Below, piece after piece: positions 32,592-43,614 of a DNA stretch of 64,000 nucleotides. The notes under the pieces are model-generated. The model did no database searches. It was given only the letters and a program-made list of their open reading frames with translations, and had not been told where the DNA came from. The translations under genes and the position numbers were made by a program. Position 1 is the stretch's first letter. Each line of letters begins with the position of its first letter. This DNA is from Heligmosomoides polygyrus polygyrus (taxonomy: Eukaryota > Nematoda > Chromadorea > Rhabditida > Heligmosomidae). The stretch covers positions 100,174,428-100,238,427 of the forward strand of contig OX377205.1 in the NCBI GenBank assembly GCA_947396885.1, in the 5' to 3' direction.

Positions 32592-33641
32592 CGTTGACAG
32601 CTCGACTGCGGGTTTACCTGGAGCACGCACTATTAATAATGACATATGGGGCCCCATGCGGGGGGCCCCCACGCGACGAGTGCGGTTCGACGGAGGACAC
32701 GATGAAAAAAAAATGCTCAGGGTAGCCAGGGAATCAACGACTGGAGCGGATGTGGGAAGACTACTACTACTATGAGACTACCAGAAAGTGGAACTATTAC
32801 GAATTTAAAAGTGTAGAGGTGGAACAGCTACGGTGAGAAATATGTGACACTAAAAATGGAACTAAAGAAGGGGGGGGGGCTGTAATGCCGACATACGGAA
32901 TGAACCTGTACTGTTGACGAGGAAACTGGTGACTCCCCTTTTTGCCTAACCCCGACTACTACTAAAAAAAGGGGGGGGGGGGGGTGTGCCGTAGGTGCGC
33001 GATGCGCCAACCCCATGTAAACCCTGCCATTGCGCGAGAGGTCTCGCAGCGTCCCCGTCTGCCACGGAGGGGGGGGAATTATTACCCAACCCAACGCAAA
33101 AGAGGGGGGGACAGGCTGTAGTGTAAGGGGGGGGGGGGTATGGCTAGTGCACTACCCAGGGTACTAGCGGGGGGACTCTGGTGCTGCGGCAGCGATCCAT
33201 TCAAACACCAACACCTACTGCCTCAACCGGGTGGCCAACCCGTATGGCAGAGGATCAATGAGGCGCCTCCCCTAGGTGCGACCAGGACTTACCATGCCTG
33301 GTACTGACAAGCTCGGGCTCGAGCACACCTGCCGCCGACGCCCCGTGCGTCGCCCGGTCCCCCTCCCCGCTGCACCCCAGTCATGCACCAGCCCAAGCTT
33401 CTCCCATGCAGAACCCAGCAGCGGTTTAAACGGCCGTCTGCCACCCAGCCGATAGATGTTACCCGCTGCCGTAGCCCTGAATGGGGGCTGTAATGCTTGT
33501 TTTGCCCCAACCCTTCCAAAAGACCCCAGGGGAACACTACAGCCACCCAGGGGAAGGCATGGCTCCCTCGCATCAGGGCGTGGTAGGGCCGGATTTTACA
33601 GCCAGCTGGCTTAATGGCCAGCCGGCAAACGGGTCCGGTTA

Positions 33642-33659
33642 CCAACGTCCGATGCACCA
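33642..33659 (-). other. Primer-binding-like site
   Basis: The sequence TGGTGCATCGGACGTTGG on the minus strand starts right after the 5' LTR. TGG complements the universal CCA of a tRNA 3' end. I have not identified the tRNA. Confidence 0.6.
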
Positions 33660-34550
33660 TGTTGCGAATCGGTGGCCCCGCTCGCGAGGGTGCATGCCCC
33701 TGCTAAGCGTGGTCCCCCATTCACCCCGTGGTGCTACGAGGTACCCAAGAACCCAGGACCCAAGGGGGGACATAAGGGGGACCCCATGATGTGAACAGGC
33801 CACGCCCCCTTCCCTGGCAGACGGGGGCCCCGCGTGGTGACTTCTCTCCCATCGCGCTGGACAGCGCCTGGATTGACGCACGCCCGCACCACGGACCAGC
33901 CGCGGGTGAACCCGAACTGTATTGAGCACACAGAACCCCTGAATACTACCCAAAGACCAAATGGTACCCAACTACAACACTAACCCCTAACTAACCCACT
34001 AACAACAACAGCAAATATACATAGCAATACCAATACCGATAAGACACTGATAGGAGACTCACCACCTTCCTCGTCGTAGACAGCACAGTAGACATATATA
34101 ACCACGGTTCATTCCATATATCAACATCAGAATAATATAGAGTCGGATACTAGACAATATGGAATACAGGGTAGATGAGACCGCTCCGGCTGGAAGACTG
34201 TAGTGGCTATCCGAGGCTAGGCGAGCCCCATCCAGGCTCGCCGTCCTCCCTGTAGTGCGGCCGGCTGCATTGCATCGTGAGGAGCGGCAAGGCTCCGCTC
34301 AGGAGATCCCCGGGATGATGACAGAAGCGGGCTCACAATTGCGGCGCCCCAGAGCCGCGCCCGCGCAGCCGCTCGACGTGTCGATGGAAGTATAGAATGA
34401 GCCGGGCGGGGGGCGGCGCACCGCGGTCCCCGCCGACCAATAGCGTGCGCGGGCAGGCCGAGCCTCGGGAGCGCCTCATCGGGGTCCCGAGCGGATACGG
34501 CAGCCCGCGGGAGTTTGAATATAAGGGAGCGAACCATCGCATTCGCGACA
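33660..34550 (-). repeat. 5' LTR (minus-strand element)
   Basis: This repeat is identical by eye over 891 bp to 30039-30929. It is followed on its outer side by the target duplication TGCAT (34551-34555) and on its inner side by the primer-binding-like site. Confidence 0.9.
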
Positions 34551-34555
34551 TGCAT

Positions 34556-35023
34556 GTCTGAAACACTGCTTCATAGGGTACAGAACAGGATTATTATTTA
34601 TTTATTATTTACTAATCACTGCACATTATGTGCACTGACAATGACAGTGACAACATCAATATTATGATCCGTGGAAGTCATTTCTCATTTCTCAAGACTT
34701 TGTGGACGCACATTATTTCTTTCAAACTCGAACTCAGTCTCACCACAAAATTACCATGCGCCACAAAACGAAAGGACTCAGAAAATGACCAGAAATCGGG
34801 ATACAAAACACGGAAACGGAAATAGTACATGTTCGTTGATAGGTTTGTTCAAATCCGTTTTCAAAATGACGTCAAAAACTACTTGTTCCTTTGTACTTGC
34901 GCGAAACTTTCACACGAGCTGAAGCTTCCACAGACATAATCATGAACCACACCATAGCAGGGCTGGTTTTTACGAAACTGGTTCATTCTATCTTCGATGT
35001 GTAATTCTAGTATATAACCCTAA
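34556..35023. other. No supported gene
   Basis: AT-rich, with a short ATTATTTATTTATT run at about 34588-34608. No motif was found in the small frames. Confidence 0.45.
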
Positions 35024-35878
35024 AGGCCTCCGCACACTTTTGCGGCAACGCGGCAGCGCTATCTCTAAGCGTAGGGCAGACAAGCAGTGTTTGCCGCTGA
35101 TGTGTCGCCTGGGTGGCAGGTGCGGAGCCGCTAAAGTGGCAGCAGCTGCCGTCAACGTGGCAGCGGCAGTAATGATGCAAGGCATTATTGCCGCTGCAGC
35201 CGCTTTATTGCCGACAATTTCTCTCTGGGCTATAGCTGATCGTGGCGTGATCTAGGCTGGATACTGATAATGATAAAGATAACGAAACTGCGTCCGGCGA
35301 TGGAGTGGGGCTGCAAAGCTGATGATGAGTATCGCCTAGGCGACAGTTTTGCCTCCTACGACGCAGTTTTGCTGTCTGATGCGTACCGGGCTGGTAGTAC
35401 GAACATACAAGTCTTCGCCGCACGCGCGGCGTCCTCCTCCGCACGCGCGATGAATCGCCACTGACGCGTCGCTTCTGGGTGGGCTGTTATGGGGGAAACG
35501 GAGCTCTAACAAACTCCCGAGTTATGCTGTATTGCATCTAGATATGTGGCTTTTATAAAAGAAGCTTCGAAGAACATGAAGCCATGAAAGAACACAAAAT
35601 CGTTTCACAATAGCAGCAATTGTCTGCTGCTTGGGTTAGGTCATCCAATTCTCACCCGAAATAACCATTTCCTCTAATTAAGTGCACCGGAGGACCCTCA
35701 AGTAGCTGAGCAGGAAAGCAGTTTATGCAGTTACAAGAGCGTTAGACTTCGGAACTGTAGCAGCACACACTATGTCGATGTCGCGCTTGCCGCAGCAGTC
35801 GCCGCGGCTGCCGCGCGTTTTCGTATGTTCAGCTTGCTCCCCTGCGTACCGCGTTGCCACAAGAGTGTGCGGAGGCCT
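35024..35878. mobile_element. Harbinger-like TIR element, non-autonomous
   Basis: The ends are AGGCCTCCGCACACTTTTGC (left) and the complementary CAAGAGTGTGCGGAGGCCT (right), with the inverted match extending through GGCAACGCGG. TAA flanks both ends (35021-35023, 35879-35881), the 3-bp TWA duplication typical of PIF/Harbinger. Sub-terminal regions are rich in CAGCGGC/GCCGCTG palindromes. The 855-bp interior has no transposase. Confidence 0.75.
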
Positions 35879-35881
35879 TAA

Positions 35882-36724
35882 TGCGGACAATGCGCACTTG
35901 CCATCGAATTCTAGACTGCCGTTACTTTCAGCGCGTTTTTGATGAATCAGAATTTGCGGTGCTTTCTCTGTAAGATTGCTGTATTGTGAATCCGCCGTGA
36001 AATGTTACCGCTGTAACGTTGATGAATCTCCCCCAAGGTTACCGAATGGAAAGACATTGAGGTGTGCACGTGGTGCAGCCGATAAGAGGTGCTAGCCGCG
36101 TGCGTAGCAGAAATTCGGTTAGGTTCAAAGCGCACAGGACCCATTCTGGGCACGAATTCCGGTTTGACTGAGAAGAGCGGTGCACTAGCTGGCGGGGCAC
36201 TAGCTGACCATTAGCCCTCTCCAGAAGCCACTTCATCTAATCGTAGTGCACTAAATCGTTATGTGTACTATGGATCTTATTAACTTAATTGCGAGTATCA
36301 AGCTCAGTTTTCTTTGCTGCATACTCTAGGAATGATCCGCCCAGACAGTGCATGCGTTCTTCGTCTGGTGCTCTAATAGGCTGTGAACAAGTGCAGAAAA
36401 TGAGGGCAATCCCTGTCGAATTGGACAACAAGAACTCCACCTATACTTGTAATACGGAAACAATTTTCTCAAAAAAAAAACTCAAAACTCAAAAACACGT
36501 TGAATACACGAGTGATTCGAGGGCACGACGAGGTCTCATTTGGCCCTGATCTTGTGCTTTTTGATTGTGGTTTGTTGATGGTCTTTTTCTTCAGTCGGGA
36601 ATCGTGCTGAAGAGCTTTCCAATTGGAAAGTAGAAAGGGAGGCATAAAGACAGCTGAATAATATCGTTATTCCTACTTAGGGCAAGAAGGAAGCCCGGGG
36701 AGAAGGTCAACATTCTGACAGCAG
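35882..36724. other. No supported gene; weak tRNA-like patch
   Basis: At about 36066-36140, GTGGTGCAGCCGATAAGAGG followed 50 bp later by TAGGTTCAAAGCGC looks like a degraded A-box/B-box pair, probably another tRNA-derived SINE head. Nothing else is supported. Confidence 0.35.
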
Positions 36725-37120
36725 TTGTGGTTAGAATGACGTAGGTGAAGATGGCTGGAATGCCAGAGCTACCAGAATTCGGACAACGTTGGCGTTCCTA
36801 CTAGCTGCGCCTCGACTGAAGATCGCTATTCCAGGTTGTTGCAGAATGTTTTGTTGCGATCAAAACTCTTGCGGAAGGGGGGGGGGATCTCCTGCTTTCC
36901 GGCCAGCTATGTAAGCCTTACCATTGCTACCTGGAAAGCAGAAGGTGCGGGTTCGAGCCCCGTCTGGTGCAAGAGTTTTGATCGCAATAAAACACCTGTG
37001 ACAACATAAGGCCTGTATATCGGCCGCTCCAGGCTCGGCACTGATCGATAGGTATCTTTCGCCCTGTCGCTCCCGCCTCTGCCGTCATTTCCGTCGCGAA
37101 GTATGAACAAGCCCTAAGCT
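36725..37120 (-). repeat. Dispersed segment, inverted copy of 46025-46320
   Basis: CGTAGGTGAAGATGGCTGG, CGTTCCTACTAGCTGCGCC, CTCCAGGCTCGGCACTGAT and AAGTATGAACAAGCCCTAAG all occur in reverse complement at 46025-46320. This copy contains an extra foldback/tRNA-like element (36854-36987) that the other lacks, although both share the TTTTGTTGCGATCAAA boundary. Confidence 0.7.
36854..36987 (+). mobile_element. Family 2 foldback with tRNA-like core
   Basis: Perfect 19-bp inverted ends TTGCGATCAAAACTCTTGC (36854-36872) and GCAAGAGTTTTGATCGCAA (36969-36987). The right part has a strong B-box, GCGGGTTCGAGCCCCGT (about 36948-36964), and a stem-loop upstream. A run of G near 36880 may be length-uncertain. 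The element is related to 15599-15841. Confidence 0.65.
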
Positions 37121-37129
37121 AATCCTTTG

Positions 37130-39068
37130 GTTTATTCTTGATCACCTGTACCACCTGTTCCGTTCCTACACACACGATCGAAGTCGGCCAGCATTCGCTC
37201 CGCCTGGCTGATGCTCGGTGTTATGAGCAAGATGTCGTCAGCGGAGCGAAGATGATGCAGTTGCCGGCCGTCGACCTTCACTCCCATGTCCTCCCATTCT
37301 AGTTCGCGCATAACGTTTTCGAGGGTGGCGCTGAAGAGCTTCAGGGATATGGTATCCCCTGCCGAACCCCTCTCTTTGCGTCGATGAGGACGTCGTTGTA
37401 GAATGGTGAGATCTGGGTCGTGAATCCACTGTACAGCTCTCGAAGTACTCCGATATACTGAGTAGGAACACCCTGAGTGAGCAGAGCGTCGATGACCGCT
37501 TCAGTTTCGACGGAGTCGAATGCCTTCTTCAGGTCGATGAACGTAAGGCACAGCGGCAGCTTGTACTCTCGCGACACTTCGATGAGCTTCGTAATGGATT
37601 GCATGTGGTCGATCGTGCTGAATCCTCTCCGAAATCCTGCTTGCTCGCATGGCTGTCCTTCGTCCAGCTTTTTGCTAATCCTATTCAGGATCACTCGAGT
37701 GAACAGCTTGTAGACTACGGACAGCAGGCAGATCGGGAGATAGTTGCCAATGTCGTGCACGTCTCCCTTTTTGTACAGCAAGACGGTCTTGCTGGTCTTC
37801 CACTGGGATGGGACCTTGCACTCCGACAGGAAGCGCGTGAAGAGCCGCGCCAGGGTCTTGCTGAGCACTGGCAGGAGGTTCTTCTGGTGTTCAGGTCTGA
37901 TCCTGTCGGGACCGGGTGCTGTAGTTTCTTCACCGACGAGATGGCGTGTCGGATCTCGGAAGGCAGAACAGAGGGGACGACGTATCCATCCTGCGGAAGA
38001 TGGCGTGAGGGCAGGTGGACGTGGCTGTCGAAGAGATCGGAGTAGAAGTCGTGGATGACCTTCTCCATGGTCCTTCTGGGAGAGGTGACGTCAGGACGTC
38101 GGAGAGCGGTCATCTTGGTCTTGAAGTTGGCGAAGTTTCGGCGGGCATTGCGGCTGCTCAACCCTGCCTCTGCTGCTTCAGCCAACCCTCCGCCCTTCTC
38201 TCCTTAAGATCTTCTTTTATCGCCGCACTGCATAGCTTCGCAAGCTCGGACGTCAGTTGGTAGTTGCCTGACGCTCGTGCTGCTCCACGCTGGCGTATCA
38301 GCTCGAGAATTTCCGGAGAGAGGCGTTTCTTGGTGGTCTTCAAGTTCTCGGCTCCGTTAGCACTATCGCAGAGATGGTGCACGAAGTGGTCGTATTCCTC
38401 GTCGATGTTGTCCATAACGGTATCATCCCAAAGGCCGGCGAGAGAGGTGTAGAGGTGCCAGTTGATGGTCGTTCTGGGATTCCTCTTCTTAAACTTCGCG
38501 GCCTTCTCTCCTTGACGCGAAAAGCGGAACCTTGCGCGAAGGAGGCGGTGGTCCGATCCCGTGTAGAACTTGGGGACAACGGAAACGTCGGTCAGGCAAT
38601 GCTTGCGATTGAGGATGATGTGGTCGATCTCGTTGTGGAACTGGCCTCCTGGGGATTCCCAGGTCCATCGTAGGGAGGGAGGCTTCTGGAACACCAACGC
38701 CGCCTGCTCTCCTGCTGTCGCATGTCCCGAGGAACAGTTCTTCTCCGGTGTCGTAGGCAGCGTGTAGGGGCTGGTGTCTTCTCGTCTCGGTCAGTCCGAT
38801 GACGTCGTACTTGATCTTCCTGGCTTGCATCATCAGGCCCTCGACGGATGCTTCCGATGCGAGCGTGCGGGCGTTGTAAGAACAATTCGTCATCCTAGTC
38901 CTCAATTTGCGCAGCCTGGTTAGGCCCTGAGATTTTGGCAGCCTCTCCGTACTCGTCCTTCCCATCGCTGCAGAAATGGGGGCTCTTTCGGGGTCAGGGG
39001 AATGAGGCCCTTTAGTGCTGCTGTGTTTGACTCCAATACACACGTAGCTTGTCAGGCTCTGTCGTGCG
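37130..39068 (-). pseudogene. RTE-type LINE copy 1, internally deleted
   Basis: Minus strand, 5' to 3' from the gap edge. ATG-proximal TRLRKLRTRMTNCSYNARTL and GLTETRRHQPLHAAYDTGE begin an AP-endonuclease domain. About 360 bp of the domain is then missing, and it resumes at FQKPPSLRWTWESPGGQFHN and GSDHRLLRARFRFSRQGEKA. Reverse transcriptase follows: LARLFTRFLSECKVPSQWKT, GNYLPICLLSVVYKLFTRVI, FIDLKKAFDSVETEAV, KRGVRQG and, after a frameshift, ADDILLITPSISQAERMLAD. The C-terminal tail is deleted straight to a GGTGATCAAGA 3' end. Dead copy. Confidence 0.9.
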
Positions 39069-39268
39069 NNNNNNNNNNNNNNNNNNNNNNNNNNNNNNNN
39101 NNNNNNNNNNNNNNNNNNNNNNNNNNNNNNNNNNNNNNNNNNNNNNNNNNNNNNNNNNNNNNNNNNNNNNNNNNNNNNNNNNNNNNNNNNNNNNNNNNNN
39201 NNNNNNNNNNNNNNNNNNNNNNNNNNNNNNNNNNNNNNNNNNNNNNNNNNNNNNNNNNNNNNNNNNNN
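39069..39268. other. Assembly gap (200 N)
   Basis: Exactly 200 unknown bases, a conventional gap size. The left edge is RTE 5' sequence (the same position reached at 45610 in copy 2) and the right edge is mid-monomer satellite. The true gap may be longer, with collapsed satellite. Confidence 0.95.
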
Positions 39269-41310
39269 GTATTATTGGAAGTGTCGAGTATTCAAATGTG
39301 GGCGAGCAAGGGCGGAAGATGCCTCAGCCGCTAAGTCAGTCGCCCTAAAACGGCAGCTTGGGTTAAGAGAATATAGGCAGGTGGAGAGTTGTGATAACTT
39401 CGGTGTGAAGAATCTTCATTATTCTGCTCACCTACGCATTTTTAGGCCAGCTTTCCGCCTCTCACTGCAGTGGTCGACTGAAATTCGGAAAAAATCCTGC
39501 CACTCAAGCTACCCTGCATATTCGCACCACTATAACTTTGCCCGTTCTTAAGCTACGTCGCTGTGCTATGGAACGCTACTAGACCTTCTTACTGACTACA
39601 ACACCCACAAGCTGTAGCCGGAGCGATTCAAGCTTGACGGAGTTATTGTGCTCCAAACACGCCAGCGCGTCGTAATTTGCCACATCAACGGTCGATGTTC
39701 TCCGCGCCCTTACTTGCTCATCTTACACTTCTCGCTACTTCAAGTAAAACCGTTCAATTTGCTATCAAAAGCTCTATCGAATGGTACCCAAATTGGCGAA
39801 TTTTGAAAATATCGGTTTTCGGTGACGTCATTGTCAGCGCAGGCTCGGCTCAGCTCGTTCACGATGGGAAACTGTCAAAAAATCAATTTTTACCAATTGG
39901 TCGAGAGTGATATCATTCGATGAGCTTCTCGTTACCAACGAAACGGTGTTATTGGGAATGTCGAAGACTCAAATCTGGGCGAGTAAGAGCGCGGGAAACT
40001 TCGACGCTAACTCAACCGCCCCAAAACGGCAGTTGGGGCTAAGGCGGTTTAGGCAGTTGAAAAGTTCTGAGCCCGTCACAGTAAAGCTCCTTAACTGCTC
40101 TGTTCGCATACGCATGCTGGCCGTTAGCTCGTGGCGTTTTCTCGCAATGGTCTACGGAATTCGGAGAAAATGCTTCACACAAGTCTCATCTGCATGTTCG
40201 CACCCCCATAACATTGCCCACTCCTAAGCTAAACCATTCTACTTTGATGTGCTAATAGACCGTTTTACTGCATACAAGTCTCACAAGTTGCAGCTGAAAC
40301 GATTTCAACTTTGCAGAGTTATTGTGCTCCGAACACGCCCGCGCGTGCTACTTAGCGCAACAATCGCAGACGCTCTCGGCGCTGTTTCTCGCCCCGATTA
40401 CAGTTTTTCCTACTCTAAATGACAAGATTCAATTCAGCATGACAAAGCTCTATCGTACGGAATATAGCATGGCCCAACTCGAAGACACCGATTTTTCGAT
40501 GACGTCATCGTCCTTCCGCCGCGGCCTCGTCCTCGATGCGAAGCAGTCAAAAAATTGATGTTTCCAAAATCGGTCGAAATTGGCACCGTTCGATAGCGCC
40601 TTTCATGCTGAACAGAACGGTGTTATGGCGAGTGTCGAGGACTGAAATCTGGGCGAGCAGGAGCGCAAGAAACTCTAACCGCTAGCTTTCGCCGCTCTAA
40701 AACGACAGCTGAGGCTAAGGCTGTTTAGGCAGCTAAGGAGCTATGAGCACGTCGTCGTAAAGTACCTTAAGCGCTCTGTTAATATGCGCATTTTAAAACC
40801 GTTAGCTAGCAGCGTCTTCTCGCAGTGGTCCACGGCAATCGGAAAGAAATACTTCACACAAGCCTCACCTGCATCTTCGCACCCCTATAACATTGCCCCA
40901 TCCTAAGCTAAACGATTCTACATTGACGTGCTAATAGACGCTCGACTACCTACAAACTTACAGGCTGCAACCTGAAAGGTTCCAACTTGACAGAGCTATT
41001 GCGCTCCGAACACGCCCGCGCATGCAATTTGCGAGCGGTCGCCCCCCGATTGAAAGGTTCGATTCTGTATGCATTGCTCACGGCGCACTCCAAAGGCTCG
41101 TTGGACAGCCTTAGAGCAACTCTTGACACGGGGGGCAAGAAATTTCTGATAAAACTCCCCAAACGCTCATTCTACAAGCTGTACCCCCCTCCCCTCGATT
41201 GGAAGGTTTGATTTTGAATGCATTGTTCACGACGCACTCTCGGGGCATTCCTGGCACGACAGAGCACTGGAAACGTACGCCATGCTTGAGATACTCCGAA
41301 AGCACGCAAG
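39269..41310 (+). repeat. Diverged satellite block (related to the 688-bp array)
   Basis: Three partial to complete monomers. Landmarks recur at ~678-bp spacing: ATAACTTTGCCCGTTCTTAAG near 39532, ATAACATTGCCCACTCCTAAG near 40208, ATAACATTGCCCCATCCTAAG near 40889, with GCTCCAAACACGCC-type landmarks at 39650, 40327 and 41006. The first monomer is close to the array at 55.6 kb; later ones are increasingly diverged toward 41.3 kb. This is expected at the edge of a satellite, where homogenisation fails. Confidence 0.85.
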
Positions 41311-41557
41311 TGCTGACAAATAAGCTGCTCTAATCGCAGAAGCCCGCTCCAATCAATTTTGGACCACCCACGGCGAAAATATGGATGTTCTGGTAAAGTT
41401 GTATACATGTTTGTGTAGATCTCGAAGAGACGAACCGAATGTTGCCAACCTTTTTTCAACAAACCTAAAACTGAAGGAGTTATGAGCATGCGACGCTTTG
41501 CGACGCTATTTTCGCGTGTTTTTTTTTTCGCCCACTTTTGACCGTGCGGCGCGGGCA
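41311..41557. other. No supported gene
   Basis: Transition from decayed satellite to unique sequence, with a poly-T run at 41519-41528. Confidence 0.4.
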
Positions 41558-41712
41558 GTATTGTACAGTAGTCTAACGGTGAAAATACTTCCGAAATCCC
41601 TGATAGCGCGGCTTACCAACAAGTGATATGGTGAAATGTTTCGACATGCGCTTGACAAGCTGCGCTATCAAGGATTTCAGCAGTATTTTCACCGTTAGAT
41701 TGCTGTAAATCG
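41558..41712. mobile_element. Short foldback MITE
   Basis: CAGTAGTCTAACGGTGAAAA...CCCTGATAGCGCGGCTT (left arm) is complementary to AAGCTGCGCTATCAAGGATT...TTTTCACCGTTAGATTGCTG (right arm). The arms are ~55 bp around a ~45-bp centre. No coding capacity. Confidence 0.7.
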
Positions 41713-42051
41713 TTGATGAGTCTGGCGCCAGAATGGACTCTCGACTGATTGAGGGTAACCGATCTTTCGTCAGATCCTCATCATCTACCCGATTCGAAAC
41801 GGATATCAAATTCTTGATCAAAATCAATTATTTGAGTGACCCAAAAACCCGGTCTGGTGGAAATCACCCCTACGTAAATCATCCGAAGAACCGGGCTGTT
41901 CATGCATACGTGTTCACTACCCAAATGTGCCATTTATCTTGGGTTTGAAAAAATGATCCGAATTATCCGAATCAACATCGATCCTATGTACACTATTCAC
42001 CAATTCCACGAAAGGCTACGCCACCATTTCCCTGCATTTGATGCGTGCTAA

Positions 42052-42219
42052 GGGACTGTACATACTTCGAGACGGTAGCGGCGGAAGCGACTCGTCGGCC
42101 GGGGAGATCACACGTATCGATTTTTTCTGGGCGATCTCTCGGCAAAAGATCGATACGCATGATTTGAGCATCCATGCAAACCGCTCCCGTCGCTCCCGTC
42201 AAGAAGTATGAACAGGCCC
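42052..42219. mobile_element. Palindromic AGGGCC-type MITE with TAA duplication
   Basis: The ends are GGGACTGTACATACTTCGAG and the complementary GAAGTATGAACAGGCCC, flanked by TAA at 42049-42051 and 42220-42222. The 168-bp centre holds ATCGATTTTTT...AAAAGATCGAT-type inverted sequence. The features fit a PIF/Harbinger-derived MITE. The same GGGCCTGTTCATACTTC end occurs at 46048 and (inverted) 37100. Confidence 0.75.
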
Positions 42220-43144
42220 TAAGACCCCATTGATGTCCTCATTGAGCCTTTTAAGAGGCTCCAGCTGTTACGGCTATGGTTCTCAAAATAGAAGTAGAAA
42301 CTATAGCAGATATCGCAATCACTTTGTCGAAAGCTGGTTCTCATTGACTTCGATAAGAAACTCACGTCGACAGGGAGCAGATCTCGTTCCGTTCCACTCG
42401 AAGAAACCGCAACTGTGAAAGGCCATCGAACGCTCCTTCCGGTTATTCTTTCAGCTGAGCAGACGCATTATCTAATCTTAAGTTCTGTTATGTACAGTAA
42501 ACATGAACAGATTTGGAGACAGTCATGGAAAAGAAACGACAGTGTTGGCTACCCTGCACAAAAGCTTTGTTTTTCACTTTATTAAGGGTAAGAAAAGATG
42601 TCGTCAGACAGTGCTAGAGCAAAGCTATGAACAAATGTATCTGTCCAAACGTGCGTATTCAATATTTTTGGTGCGCAGTTTTGAAAAATTTACTAAAAAG
42701 AAGAAAATCATCTTAAAAATATACATTAAAATTAAAAAAAAAAACAAACGCACTTCATTCCCAAACAGGTTCAGCTATGTTAGTCGAGACATGTTCCCGA
42801 ATGGTGGAACATTTATTAGACTATTGTTGGCCAAGCTGAGCTCCTCCAGTGACGACTCCACCATTCGAATAGCCTTAAAGAGGTATGGTCTCAGTCAGAA
42901 AACATGCCAAAAAGTACTACTACATGTTTATGAAACAAGAATTAAAGGAAAATGATCAGGACAGCAGAAAAGATGTGAAGAGTGAGAACGTGAAGCAATG
43001 AGAGAGAAACAGCAGAGGGAAAGGGTCCGAAGGGTCAATGGAAACTGAAGAGGCAGAAGGGAGAAGAACAATGTAAAGCAAAGAAAGAAGGCGAAGAGCA
43101 TGACGAGTAGAAGAAATAGGAAAGCTATTTGCAACACTAGAACC
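42220..43144. other. No confident gene; 150-codon unknown frame
   Basis: A plus frame 42503-42955 encodes a lysine-rich 150-residue sequence including SRDMFPNGGTFIRLLLAKLS and IRIALKRYGLSQKTCQKVLL. I recognise no domain, and the middle is low-complexity (KKKKIILKIYIKIKKKNK). It may be chance or a decayed exon. An alternative frame 43100-43297 is the reverse of RTE sequence. Confidence 0.3.
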
Positions 43145-43614
43145 GTAGGGATATACCGTATATCACTTGTATCACCTGTCGTCCCGTTGATCATCGACTT
43201 GCTCGAGCGGGCGCCACCAGCGTCTCCATTCGTCCCTGTCGCGTGCCACAATGCTCCAATGGATCCTCCTCGCTCGAGGGACGCGAAATCGTCATAGCGG
43301 TCATTCAGGGCTTTCACTAATAAGTCCGACTAACGCGTTGGTGGGCGTCCTGGTGTTCTCTTGACATCCCGCGAAATCCAGTCGGTGACGGCTCTCGTCC
43401 AGCGGGCATCTGCGAAGCGCATTACGTGGCCGGCCCACCTAATTTTCGACAACTTGGCCCACGCGACAGCGTCTCTGATCTTCGAACGTCGGCGAAGCTC
43501 GGAACTCCGGAGGCCTTCTCTCACTTGCGTGAGTCGTGTCACTCCGAGCATCGTCCTCTCGATTCCACTCTGCGCGACGCGGTCGTTGTAGAATGGTGAG
43601 ATTTTGATCGTGAA

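Larger units (their letters stand above)
30039..34550 (-). mobile_element. Young LTR retrotransposon, apparently pol-less
   Basis: Two direct repeats, 30039-30929 and 33660-34550, are each 891 bp and read as identical. Each begins TGTTGCGAAT and ends ATTCGCGACA, so they start TG and end CA with short inverted ends. TGCAT flanks both sides (30034-30038, 34551-34555), a 5-bp target duplication. On the minus strand the base after the 5' LTR starts an 18-nt primer-binding-like site, TGGTGCATCGGACGTTGG (33642-33659). The interior is only 2730 bp. I find no protease, reverse transcriptase, RNase H or integrase. The element is probably non-autonomous, mobilised in trans by a BEL/Pao- or gypsy-type partner. 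Confidence 0.88.

Noticed and set aside
39002..39348. Open frames spanning the N gap
   Set aside because: They are open only because N codons cannot be stops.
42503..42955. 150-codon lysine-rich frame as a gene
   Set aside because: No domain, a low-complexity centre and no splice or promoter support. Listed only as an unknown frame.
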